From: Psilocybe azurescens
Lineage: Eukaryota; Basidiomycota; Agaricomycetes; Agaricales; Agrocybaceae
NCBI GenBank assembly: GCA_023853785.1
Contig: JAJIRX010000966.1
Span: 1-49,039, forward strand
Direction: 5' to 3'
DNA length: 49,039 bases
In this document: positions 22,265 to 33,745 of the stretch, in pieces
Layout of the letters: each line of letters starts with the position of its first letter
Position numbering within the stretch: position 1 is the stretch's first letter
Program-made: the position numbers and the translations under genes
Notes under the pieces: generated by a model
What the model was told of the DNA's origin: nothing
Seen by the model: only the letters and a program-made list of their open reading frames with translations
Database searches by the model: none

Positions 22265-23832
22265 TCAATGAGTGGCAGCAAACATCGCCGCTGACAGCAT
22301 CATAGGCTGTGCTTGTCCTTGTGACGATTGCGACTGTGGTCGAGGCGACCCCGAAGTCGAGTTTGAAGTCGAAGAAGGGACATCCGCCCAGGGCGACGCT
22401 CCCATGAACATAGAGTCATCCTGTACCTGACTATGACTGTCCGGCGCCATGTTCGCAACCTGGAATCGAGGCGTCGGCTGCGATTCTTCGTCCGGCGAGA
22501 GCACAGGGGGCGACAACAGCGAATTCCCATCTAGCGGAGAATGGTCTGAAGGGGCCTGCTCCCCTCGGGCGAAGGAGACGGTGGCAGAGGTGGATATGGT
22601 GACAAGGCGAGCGAGTCAGGTCGGGATTTGATCGCAACTTCCGAGGATGATCTGGAGTGGCCGCGTGAGTAGCTGATAGTTGAATGACCTCTGTCAGATT
22701 GGGGTGAGCCAAATGCGCCTGATTCTCGAAGATGCGCGTTTTCCACGTCGATCAGACGCAGGGCGCTCTTGAGGGCTTCCTTCTCTAGCTTGATCTCCTT
22801 AAGTTCCTCCTCACTCTCCGCTCGCATTTTACGTTCAGTCGCAACCATTTTGTTAGCCTAATCAAAAGAACAACAAGGTCAGCTCTATGTTCGCATAGGC
22901 GTAATTGATAAGGGAATACGCACCTCCTCGAAAAGTGCCTGCGAAAGAGACTCCAGTTCTTCCTCCAGCGCGGCTTTCTCATCCGCGATCTTCTTCTTCG
23001 CCTTCCTCTCTTTTTCCAACGCCACAGTCAGGTCCTCCAGCTCCTTCGAGCGCACGGAAGACAACGACGGCATCGACGGTGACGTCAGATGATATGGCTG
23101 GACCCCCTGGAATCTGCGGGCTCGACACCTGCGACGACGATCCAGAAGGCGTTCCTGGCCGACTAGCAGGTCGAGAATTATTGGTCGTCGTCGTGCCCCC
23201 GCTGAAGCGGAATTTGAAAAACCGATTATCCTGCGTGGTCGGTGTACTGGCAGAAGGCGGTGGTGATGGATCTGAAGATGGGGTGTGCTGTTCCACAGAC
23301 TGTGGGTGTTCGAGGGATGCGCGTGGGTTCTCTACTTCTCGCCCGCTGGTGCGCTGCCACCCAACGTTCTTCGATTGGCCGGTTGTATCTCGCTTGAGTG
23401 CATCCTCCAGCATCTCGTTGTTCGCGATGACCAGCTGCAAATTAGACTTGGCGACATTCAGCTGAACTTCCAGATCTGCTTGCGTTTTGTATGCTTCACT
23501 AAGCAACGAAGACTGTAATGTAAACCGTCCGACAAAAACCCCACATATCACACACATCGATGAGCGTCGACTATAGGAGAATCAATCAATCCACAGGGGG
23601 GTTTTCTCACCAATTCCGACACCCTATTTATGACCATGCTCAGCGCGGACCTTAAGTCATCTTCCTGTCCATCCGAATGCACCCTACGCGCATCGTGCAG
23701 CTCTTCTTCCACTTTAAGAAATATCGGGTGAGACGATGACCTCTGCTGCGTCGCATTGAGGGGCAGGCTATCCGATCGTCGCGGTACACCATTCACATTA
23801 GACGTTGGAAGTTTTGAAGGAAAGTGCAGCAT
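22265..23832 (-). CDS. SEC2: Sec2p-type Rab guanine-nucleotide exchange factor
   Basis: Sec2 activates the secretory Rab Sec4 by GDP release through a parallel coiled coil, promoting polarised exocytosis. Exon 1 (23832-23611, 74 codons, MLHFPSKLPT) joins through a 98-nt phase-0 intron (23513-23610) to SSLLSEAYKTQADLEVQLN, an initial helix. A Ser/Pro-rich linker follows. The core is the Sec2 coiled coil KELEDLTVALEKERKAKKKI, EEELESLSQALFEE and, after a 66-nt phase-0 intron (22858-22923), ANKMVATERKMRAESEEELK with SALRLIDVENAHLR. The SQALFEEANKMV segment is the conserved Rab-binding region. The Pro/Ser-rich tail ends at 22265 (AAMFAATH). Frame must shift by one base at the C run 22561-22564, and again near 23103-23107 to link the linker to the coiled coil. 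Both are homopolymers. It lies in the unique centre of the inverted duplication, divergent from the NACHT gene. Confidence 0.85.
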
Positions 23833-25105
23833 TAGAAACCTCTCAGATCAAGGAAACCACGGGAAAAGGTGAGGACTTGGAGACGGTATCAGAGAACAAA
23901 GCCTGAACAGCCCGTAGCCTAGTCGTACCCAATGTGACCTGTCTGTGACCGCATCTAAATTTGCCGTTTTTGGAAATTTAGCAGTCCGGACTCTCGGCGT
24001 GCTCTCGGCCAAAAATAAATTTCTCGTGCACCTACTGAATTCCGTCTGTCGCGTGTTTATATACGCTTCCGCGCTATCTTCAGAGAATTTGCGATCGAAT
24101 TGAGAGTTCTTAATCCAAAACGGCAATAGTCTGTAATAGTATCATACAATAACGGATCAACCATGGATCGACTTCATGTATTGTCCGTTCTCGGTCTACG
24201 CGTGGAATCTCGAACTTCAGTGTGTAATTCAGGGATCATCGTTTTCAATGAATCAATCAACTGTCGATTCAACTAATCACACAAGCAGGATATAACTTTA
24301 AAGCACCCACGATGATGGGATATATCCCACTCATCACCGACATCCGAATCTCATGATCCCGGCATAAACTGTTAAGCAGCATAAAAATATGATGCCCATT
24401 TCTCCCGCGGACAATGTGTCGGATAGGTCAAGCTACGAATTAGAACCTTCAAATTTTCCTCAGAACAGTACAGTAACTCTTTCTTTAAGCGGTTTCGATG
24501 CTCTTTTATGTATTCTTCTGTTGGGTCCCTGGTACGATGTTTAAACGTTTTCAGCTCAAACATAGAAGGCGCTTAATGAAACACATGTCTTATTGAATCT
24601 TCTAATATCTTTGTCCCTAATTCACCCTTTATTTTTATCTCTTCCCTGTAGGAGGATGATTGGTGATAGTTCAAAGAGTTGTTGATCGCAAGACAAGGCA
24701 TCATCTTATAGTAATGCCGTCCCTGCTATAGAGCACCTACTGGTTTCACACGAATGACGATGCGTGCTGATACGCGCCGCACACGTGACGCGAAAATTCT
24801 GCGGTTCCTTTGTTTTGTTTCAACCGTCACCGAGTCTACCGAGGCTGCTTTGCGCTGCTTAAAGAGTGCAGTTCTATTCAAGTCGTAGGGCCGCCTGTGC
24901 GGTTTATATTCGATATCATATCACAAGAGACTGACAACATGTATAAAATTCACTTTAATTGACAGTAGCGCCGCAATCATGATCATGATATGATGGTCTT
25001 GCAGAAGACATAACCTGGGAGATGTACTGCCAGAGCTCCAACCTTTATCTCTAGCTACGACTAAGGGAGAAATACTCTTCAAGACTCTCTGCATACTCTA
25101 CCGCA
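23833..25105. other. Divergent intergenic region of SEC2 and NACHT gene
   Basis: This is about 1.27 kb with no supported gene, containing both upstream regions. Open frames at 23848-24126 and 24372-24563 on the minus strand have no recognisable domain or splice context. Confidence 0.5.
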
Positions 25106-28100
25106 ATGTCCAACCTCGTTGACCATTGCATTCCTGCCAGTCTTACTCACCATGCGACTATGAACTTATTGCAAGGGGCAAGCAATGTGACTTTTAGTGG
25201 AGATACCTCCTTCACGCAAATTGGTGGAGATTATCATGTCGAAGGTAGAAATGGTAAGCCAGATGCCATTAAGATTGGATTCTCTTTGGATGACGTGTCA
25301 TGATAGATTTCGATGCAGTGCTGGCAATCCTCAGCCAGCATGTTGCTCCCGGTGCAACGTTCAACTCTGCTGAGCGGTACCCGCCCGGGAAATGCCACCC
25401 CGGAACTCGTGAAGCTATCGTGAATGCTATCGTGGACTGGATTAACGACCCCGCGCCGCAGTTCAATGTACTCTGGCTCAACGGACCAGCAGGATCCGGG
25501 AAGTCTGCCATTGCACAGTCAATTGCCGAACTTCTTTGGCTGCTTTATAGAGACAAATATGGCGGGAGCTTCTTCTTCGCCAGGAATGTCATCGGGCGGT
25601 TGGACGGTGCAAAATTGTTCTCTACGCTCGCATATCAGCTCGCTATACATTTTCCAACCATTCGCCCTCTCATCAATGATGCATTGTACTCCGATCCTGC
25701 ACTCCCCACAAAATCTCTTGACATTCAATTCCAGACGCTTATCATCGATCCATTATCCCGTGCTGAAAACTGGCCGACACACACCCCGACCATCATTATC
25801 GACGGATTAGACGAGTGCATCGACTCAAATACTCAGATCGCCATTCTGAACCTGGTATCGCTATCGGTTGTGGAACACCGAATTCCTCTACGCTTCTTGA
25901 TAGCTAGTCGCTCGGAATATTGGATCCAAGACAGGTTCAAGTCAAGTCCTCTATTAACAAGTACTCGAACATTGTCTCTTTATGACGATAAAGACGCAAA
26001 CAAGGATATCGAAAAGTACCTTGTCGATCAGTTCGCCCAAATCCAAAAGAAGCACGAACACATTATGTCTTCGGTCGAACAGCCTTGGCCACCAGCCCAT
26101 GTCATCAGGCGTTTTGTCGAAGAAGCATCAGGCCAATTTATATATGCATCCACCGTTGTGAAGTTTGTCGGTTTCTGCTCCGATTATTGTGATCCTCGGG
26201 AACAACTCTCTATTTTGTTAACCTCTGGACCTCATCGTGCTGCAGCTTTCTCTGACCTTGATATACTGTACAAGACGATCCTTTCACAACTACCACACCA
26301 ACGACGACCAGTCCTAAGAATGGTTCTTGGTGTGATATTACTTGGGATAGATGTGAAAGCGCTGGAGATCTTTCTTGGAGTGGATACTGGAGAAATATCT
26401 CTAGTGCTTGGTGCTCTCAGTCCTCTCATCAACATCGAGCCCGATCACGAGCTACACGATGAAAAACAGTTAAGATCCTTGGGTCTTCACTGATACAAAA
26501 GGGAAGGATTCGATTCTGCCATTTGTCGATCCAGGAATTTCTGGAAGATAATTCTCGATCTGGCCACTTTTCTGTCGATGCTGACCAGATTGCCAAAAAA
26601 TCATGGAATCCTTGTTTGCATTGATGGTCGATACCTTTCAGCAGAAGACAGAGATAGCTCAGCATAGGTTCAGGTAAGTTGCATCATACCCAAACCATTG
26701 TATGGAACTGATGTCATTTACCTTTAGTACGATGCGAATAGATATTTATACGACAATTGTGAATGACTTGACTTCACGTTTTTATAAATGCGACCCTAAA
26801 ACCCTGAGCAATCATCTTGGTGACCTGAACCAGACGATCAGAGCTTTTCTGTCCACCAAGCACAGTCACATTCTATATCCCGAATATTTGGCTCATTACC
26901 TGGATAGGATTAAACGAAGTTATCGCTCTCTAATTGGTCCAAAATCCAAGATCGATGTAGCCGAAGACCTCAAACGTAATATTGCATGCGCAGGTGAAAA
27001 AATTGTTCGATATCTTGTGGTGGCTGGCAGGCTGGCCGTAATTATGCCAGAGATTATCTGCATCTGTTTGACGGGTGGACTATACGTTGATGAACTGGAC
27101 GACCTTCACCAGGATATTCTTTCTCATTCGGGACTTGAGCCTGTTCAAAACCTTTTGGACATCATCAGCGTTAGGTGCTTCGATCAAAGCTCCCGTGGGT
27201 CGGTATATATCTATCCTCTGGAACCCTTGAATGACTTCTTCCTGCGCGGTTCAACTGAAAATTTATCTCAGTGGATTAGTCAAGCAACGAATATTGTGTA
27301 CCTCTGCTTAAACTCATCACTCGATAAGGTAGAGGATACAAGGCTTGGAAATGACGAAAGGCCGTGAGTTTTCCAATAACCTCGAGACTTATGCATTTTG
27401 ACAATGTCTGGAATTTATAGTGCGGGTTATCCATCCCAAAATGATCCCAGAAATATCAGATGGCTTCTGGTTGACAGTTATTTTAAAAACCTTATACGCT
27501 CTTCCGTAGCCGAGGCCGTTCTCGAGACTCCGTACGGCATGCCGTTGTTGAAGCTTTTGGCGGATCTCCCCTCATTAGAGCTTATGTTTCCATTACCGAC
27601 AAAGGACCGCTTAACATTCATGGAGCGAGAAAAGCAGACAGGTAGAGCTACCTATACATTGTTATGGTTGCACAAATTACTGGCAAGAACATTTTGAAAA
27701 ATCTGTTCGTAAAAACCCACTAATCGTGCACTTCACAGAATAACCGGAAGTCGAAGCTGCTTATAGCACGTTACGACGAAAGCTTACTTCAAAATATGTC
27801 GCTGGCAATTGAGATACTGTTCCAAAAGTATTTCCTTCCCAATTACGTTCTCAAAGTGACAAGCGGCACTGGGGAGCTCCAGCCCGAGGAAACAAATGAA
27901 TTGTGGCAATCCCTCGCAATACATATAGGTCCTTCGGTGGATGGTAGTGATAAAAACACCGTGGTAATAGAAGAGACCGGACCTCAACGTATAGAGTGGC
28001 GCGAGATGATAGAAGGTACACGTCGCGACCTTCTTTGCCAATTTCATGAACAGATTTTCGGATTCCCCGGATTCAATCAATCTTCTGACAACGAAATCAT

Positions 28101-28631
28101 TATTCAATGCACAAGCTGGTACCCACATCTGGCTACATACCTACTCACGGCTCAAGCTCGGCATCTTTATGCTTTACTACACCCAGAACTGGAGAGTTAT
28201 TCCTACAGAATGAAGCAAATATTTCAATATATCACCCAATGTCTGCCATATGCAGATCCGACGGATCAAAACCTGCTCGCCCTTCGAGCATTGCTGTATT
28301 TATCCTCAGAACCTACAAATCCTCTATGGCGTCCACCATCCGGTTTCCGTTGTTCGGTTGTTGAATTTTTGAAGGTTCTCTCTGATATTTTATGACTATT
28401 CTAGAAACGGCGCTGATCTACACCATGTAGAAATACGACCATTCTTCTTTAACGAGTCAAGAAAGGGATAGCATGATGCAAAGGCTGGATTCGCTTACCG
28501 AGGACGATAATTCCGACGGCGTTGAATTTTCTATAGATCCAACAGAAGAAGCAAATGGAGTGAGATCAAAAGGACGACGGTGTAGAAGCATATATAATTC
28601 TATAAAAAGAGTTTTTCACGGTATCGTATAG
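25106..28631 (+). CDS. NACHT-domain NLR-like protein (NWD2 type)
   Basis: This is a STAND P-loop protein of about 1,100 residues, of the kind linked in fungi to non-self recognition and programmed cell death. Exon 1 (25106-25253) carries an N-terminal motif, SNVTFSGDTSFTQIGGDYHV. A 53-nt phase-1 intron leads to RYPPGKCHPGTR, a typical NWD2 pre-NACHT block. Walker A is GPAGSGKS (residues about 109-116), Walker B is IIIDGLDE (about 212-219), and a sensor-like FLIASRSEYW follows. The region after the NACHT domain gives HLSIQEFLED, then an all-helical C-terminal half (introns 26674-26727, 27364-27420, one near 27641-27738, and 28375-28430) ending KRVFHGIV at 28631. I see no WD40, ankyrin or TPR repeats, so the ligand-sensing part is unassigned. 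Two A runs (26462-26466 and 26595-26600) each need one more base, and the 27640/27739 junction is unresolved. It lies at the centre of the inverted duplication. Confidence 0.82.
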
Positions 28632-29378
28632 GCTTGACTGGTTTGCCTGTAGGAAATTTTTGATAGGCTTCATGTATATATATGTAGTACACATTTACTT
28701 GTGGAGTAAGTTCGAAGAGATGAAACCTTTAACCTAATCAGCGAGTCAAAAGACGCGCCTGGACTCGGATGAATCTGCTGAGAGAAGTTATCTTTCGGAG
28801 ATACTGTCCGCATATCTGTCAGTGTTGAGGCCGAGTGAAGAATTGCGTATGCCGCATCCGGGGCGCTGCTTCATAACCTATACTCATCTGAGTATACACT
28901 CATAAGATTATAAATATCCAGGTTTTCTATAACACATACTCTTAGGTACTTAGTGTGCAAAAGTGATGGAATGGGAAATGACGCTCACGGTCAACATTTG
29001 GGGCGATTCTGGGTTTCAAATTACAGACAAAGGTCCGCAATCCAAAAACTGTTTTCTATTAACCACACAAATTATAAAATTTATTTCTGATGTCTTTCTG
29101 AGAGTCTCACCCTTAATACTATAATATTTTAAATTTAAGGGCCTATTCTGTCACAAATACTTGAACATCAAACAGGAGAAGGAGGCTGTCAAAACCATCC
29201 TTCGTCTGATTAATACCATTTTCGAGAGTCAGGCCCACTTGGCTCACCCAATCTGATTGGGGACGTTCAGCCATGAGCTATTCGCGCGGCCACTAGCGGC
29301 CATCGTCAGAAGTCGCCTGTGAGGGGGCATGTTGTGGTATTGTTGGCCTTGATATCCTTAAACTGGATACATTCCGGT
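28632..29378. other. AT-rich spacer between NACHT gene and right arm
   Basis: No gene is supported. The segment is unique, with no symmetric partner left of 22265. Symmetry resumes at about 29379 with GATCTAGTGGCTGACAATAT. Confidence 0.5.
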
Positions 29379-31800
29379 AGATCTAGTGGCTGACAATATT
29401 ATTAATATTCTTCCCGTACCACTCACGTCTATTGCTTCTCTCGCCGCTTGTGCTATCTTTGTACTCGAGTATCATGTCAACGATGAGTCCCGATTGTATA
29501 CACCCCTTTTGGGAAGTCAACTTCTCCTTTCAGAACAATTTAGTTGAGAGATCGCGTATGTCGTCAGCCACACAAAGCGGAACACAAACAAGGACATACC
29601 AACACCTGGTATAAGAACGGGTAGTCAAGCGAACGAATTCCCCATCGTCTCTTGCCTCTCTTCCATCACCATCTCTTGGAAGACTCGTCTTAATTCATAC
29701 CGCCTTGCTCTATTCTACTCTACACTCACTGTAGACAATGACGATCATATCAGAAGATAATACAGAATATCTCCTGTGATGGCTCACCTTCAAAACGCGT
29801 AAGTGAAATCAATCTCGCCTTTATCAGAATTTTTCTGACGACGGGGTTTAGCATGTACATTACCCCGCCTTGAGCCCATCCATGGAGAACAACCCCAGCA
29901 TCGGTGAAGATGATACATACCTCTTTGCCTTATTAGGTTGGCACTTATCCAAATGCGTAAGTCGAGTAATTCTCGCCAATGTCGGAAGTGTACTAACAAT
30001 AGCTTGTAGCATTTCTCTGACCCCGCCTTGAGCCATGTGTCAAAAATCAATCACCAGCGTCAGTTCCACCGCCCTGCAACCCACTAACCAATCTCGCCCA
30101 ATGTAGATTCACCCGCATATGTCAATAAAACCCAGCAGGAAGTATACCACGCTATTCCGGCCGCGCAGTCCGGCCTGGTGGGTTGGGGCTGCACGGTATG
30201 GCCTAACTACTACGTAACTCGTTAGTTAGGTCATGGGCGGGGCAGTTAGCGCATTGCCCTCACCTCGCCTTGATGTTGTGGCACCCCCGAGAGCAGTATC
30301 ACTGGTGTATGCCGTTCGTCGCTGCTAGTAGAGAACCTCGGGGGTGAATATGGAATGCTGTTGCCGTCCTCCGCAGCCTAGTACCATTTAGATTGCATGC
30401 CATCGTCGCTTTCTAATGGGAATAGCATGGATGGGATATGGTTTTTGTCCTGTGTGGTTGAGTCTGGCGAGTGGTGTGAGGTGCGTTCATGCTCTTTAGT
30501 TGTTGAGATACGGTTGGTTGATCATCTTCTCATAGCTTCCATCTTCACCGTCTACCTCAGAACACTGGACCAAGAATCTGGACTACGTTTATTATCATCG
30601 TCATATGGATTTCTGATTCATCACTTATCTGTTCTACGGCATACCAGTGACGAGGTTTGGACGGGACAGGGTGTTCTGTACACATTCCCCGACTGCTAAG
30701 AAATATATGATTCGGTAAGATTCTGCTACTCATCGTCGTTCAAAGATGCTCACAAAAATACTTTCTAGATTTATTGATGCACTCAGTAACATCGACTTAC
30801 GGTGCCACTAGCACAACGTGTATCGCCAGATCTTAGTCATCAGAAAGATCATTAGCTGGTGAGCAGTGCTCGCATATCCTAGCTATGTGTTTCTAACGAC
30901 TGCCCGTATAGGACTCGTAACCCTTCTCATGAACAGTGTCGTTTATCAGTTGAAATGACACAATCTATCCCACTGTACATTAAAATCAGCTGAAGGCTTC
31001 CAGGTTATGGTTGGATCTTGACGCTCTGGATTCTTCTTGCTATGTGAGTTTTGGTTCGTTCTCGTTCTGAGAAAAGTCTAACAGAAACCACTCTAATTAG
31101 GCCTTTTCTTTTTCTTTCTCACTCTTTTCTTCTTTCTTACGGATACACATTGATATATCTAATTCCATTAATCACCTCACTATTCGTTTTTTTTTTTGGC
31201 TGGGCCTCAACAATGAAAGAAATCGTGTCTAGTGAGTGATATAACCTCTGTATCATGACATTTTACTGACATCGATGCTCATAGGACTTGCTTGTGCAAC
31301 GATAATTTGTCTCTCCAGCACTCAAAATCATTTATAGCAGTCAAAAATGCAGTTATTCACACACACACACATTACATTTTGCACGCCGAGTCTCACGAGA
31401 TCTTGATGCTCTGGACCAATTCCTCACATGTGAGCTTGAAACGATGTTTTGGATTGTATTCGAAGTACTGAGCGAACTTTTATAAAGTTCTCCCCTCTCA
31501 GCTTTTCTTCAATTTACTTCGTAGATATAGGTCTACAGCCAAATATAGAGTGTCCACGCTCTGGTCAATCCACGTCACATATCACGAAATGTGATTTATC
31601 TCTCGTATGTGCGTTTAGACAACTCGGCTTTTTATATTTCTCGTCGTTCATAAATCTTGCTCCCAAGTGGATCTCATATTTCATTCATTTTTTCTTTAAA
31701 CAATTCTCCAGTAGAGTAGATTGTAGTCTATCATAGTGTTCGTGCCGTTAAGTTGCTTGGGTACTTCAATGCCATTTAATTTTTAGAGATGTTCTGTTAA
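29379..31800. repeat. Right arm of the 2.4-kb inverted repeat
   Basis: This is the mirror image of 19196-21646. The inner edge (GATCTAGTGGCTGAC) matches the left inner edge, and the outer end (ATGCCATTTAATTTTTAGAG...TGTTCTGTT near 31770-31797) matches the reverse complement near 19245-19275. It then passes directly into COG3 upstream sequence. In the left arm about 70 more bases separate these two blocks, so a small deletion occurred here. An ACACAC run near 31360 is longer than in the left arm. Confidence 0.88.
30397..30699 (+). pseudogene. Degenerate copy of the unrecognised arm gene
   Basis: This is the right-arm counterpart of 20271-20745. The frame MPSSLSNGNSMDG...VVEIRLVDHLLIASIFTVYL...TLDQESGLRLL is conserved, but it stops at TAA (30697-30699), where the left copy reads CAA within DCQERYD. 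Upstream, the equivalent of the left MPFVAARE start is broken by stops. Further exon-like blocks continue to about 31240, including MKEIVSS before a GT-type site. At least one of the two copies is therefore non-functional. Confidence 0.55.
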
Positions 31801-32870
31801 GCCAACGAATGAGAGGCGCGCAGTGACTTTGTTTTTTCATAAGTGTATGCAAGATTCGGCAGACTCCGCAAATTGATATGGACGCTCCTGCCAAGCAACT
31901 ACAAGGCCCATCAATCCGAAAGCGGCAGCGTCACTGCAGATGTACAATGTTCACTTACGCTATTGCGATCAATCGACTGGCTACTAGACGACGACGGGCT
32001 CCGACACTTTGCTTCTATGTCTAGGTTATGAATGCGTATCTGTGAACACAGTGATACTCGCACGCCGCGCAGCTCGCTTCGCATGTGCGATCTCCTAGTC
32101 CCCCACACATAGTATACCCCGTCGAGCAGGAGGTGGAAGGGATGATGGGGGCGTGGAGAGGCGGAGGTGTATTTTCTGCGTTTCCAGCGATGCATGGAAG
32201 GGTGATGACGCTCATCAAGAGTAACTTTGTTGGTCGCTCCGCGCGCTCTCAGCTGAAATCTCAAAACGTCTCAGAGGTACGCATGCACCCCCTCTCTTCA
32301 TCCGTTCCATCCTAACCAACCCACCCCATACCATGCAAGATTTCTTACCAACAGTACAATACCATTTGTTCCTACACGCGCTTTAAACCCATATCCACGC
32401 GCGTCGCCCCGTTGCTCGGCGAGGTCGAGCGCCGCGCGCAGGCGTACCCCGACGAGCTCGCCGCTCTCCTTGCGGAATGCAACGCCATATAGCTCGTCAC
32501 GTGCAAGGCGCTCCTCGCCCCGCTCATCATGGAGAAACTAGGAGATTAGGGGTCTTGATCCCGGGGAGAGTGATTTGGTGGAATTCTTTTCGATGGGGAG
32601 TGCTTTAGTGAATGCTTCTTTTTGGAGGTTTTTTGCGCATATATGCTGGTGGATTGATGGATTTCTCCTCTTTCTAGCCAATACCTCGAAACAATATGTG
32701 ACCTCCTATACGACAACTTCCGCCCGCGCAATCTGCACGCTCATCTCTTCCGTACCAACCAAACTCAACCCAATCCAGCAGCATCGACATCCGCGAACCG
32801 ACACAACAGCAGCACCGACACAGGGATGTGTGTGCAGAGTCTGGATGAGTTGGGATCGAACCTCGAGTGT
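31801..32870 (+). pseudogene. Fragmented inverted copy of COG3
   Basis: Successive blocks match COG3 read on its coding strand. 31830-32000 corresponds to the 5' flank at about 15610-15440. 32080-32160 matches the region of 14697-14620. 32165-32280 matches 14320-14215 (ATGACGCTCATCAAGA). 32320-32560 matches 14155-13905. 32560-32730 matches the intron and YLE exon at 13850-13690. 32835-32865 matches the terminal GTGTGTGC-GA-TCTGGATGA at 11221-11250. Several exons, including most of the C-terminal half, are deleted, and stop codons interrupt what remains (for example TAG at 32491). It cannot encode COG3. Confidence 0.88.
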
Positions 32871-33129
32871 GAGTTTGGGTTTGAGCGAAGGGATTTGGAG
32901 GTGTCACATTTTCTCTTTTTGTTGCGTGCTTTTCTTGTCAATCTACATGTCTACTTCTACAAGTTCTACTCGCGGAACTTTTTGTATGTTCTGTTGGTTC
33001 TTCAATATTTGGATATGTACGGCAAGTGAGGTGCGCCAACTTGAGTTCGAACCGTTGCGTTGCATTTCAAATTTAGCAAAGAGGCAGAACTTAGAACGGA
33101 CGGAAGATGAAAATAAACAACGACCGTAG

Positions 33130-33745
33130 TTCTCCACTTTGGACTTATTTTAAGCATACATATGGGGGCAAATCGGATTCCGCGCCGACCATTAGAACTC
33201 AAGGTGAATGGTCTACACCGGAGGCTCTTACAGACGATTCTTGCTGTTTTAAGTCCAAGTATTCGTGTGAGTAATAGTGAGTGGTATATGATCCTCAACT
33301 CGGTTAATCTCATGAACGTGCTCTGTTGGGTTCGGCCGTGTTGTCCGTTGTGCATTGGTTCTTTCCGCTTAAAAGTATACTCGAGCGTGTGGTGAGAACG
33401 ATGAGGTGATAATTTATCATCATCCGATGACAAAAAGAAGGACAAATGCCTATGTACAGTCGGAGCCAAGTAGGTCGGTTCTGACTTTCTGACTCATTTA
33501 CTCGCTTTCCAGTGTCACCTCGCTCCCGAATTTCTAAGGCACGTTATGCATACATAGGGAGCTACTTAGAGAATACTGGATTTGGGGAGAGTTTTAGTGC
33601 ATGCGGTACATCAATTGGTAGCCGATGTCGTTGGGAAAGGTATAATAAGACTGAACTGGTGAGCTATTATCAGCGCGACTGCGACACCCATTTGACTGTC
33701 ATCAACCTTGACTCTTGAGCTGATCAATATTCTCCTCGTCTGATA
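33130..33745 (+). repeat. Duplicated COG3-MFS intergenic region (right arm)
   Basis: This is the mirror of 10432-11060, with AGCATACATATGGG-GCAAATCGGATTC near 33152 and AGGTATAATAAGACTGAAC near 33638 as anchors. It is presumably the promoter and leader of the MFS gene starting at 33746. No gene is seen. Confidence 0.75.

Noticed and set aside
19196..31800. Terminal inverted repeats of a DNA transposon carrying SEC2 and the NACHT gene as cargo
   Set aside because: No transposase, no target-site duplication, and the mirror symmetry continues outside the arms into COG3 and MFS, which fits segmental duplication better.
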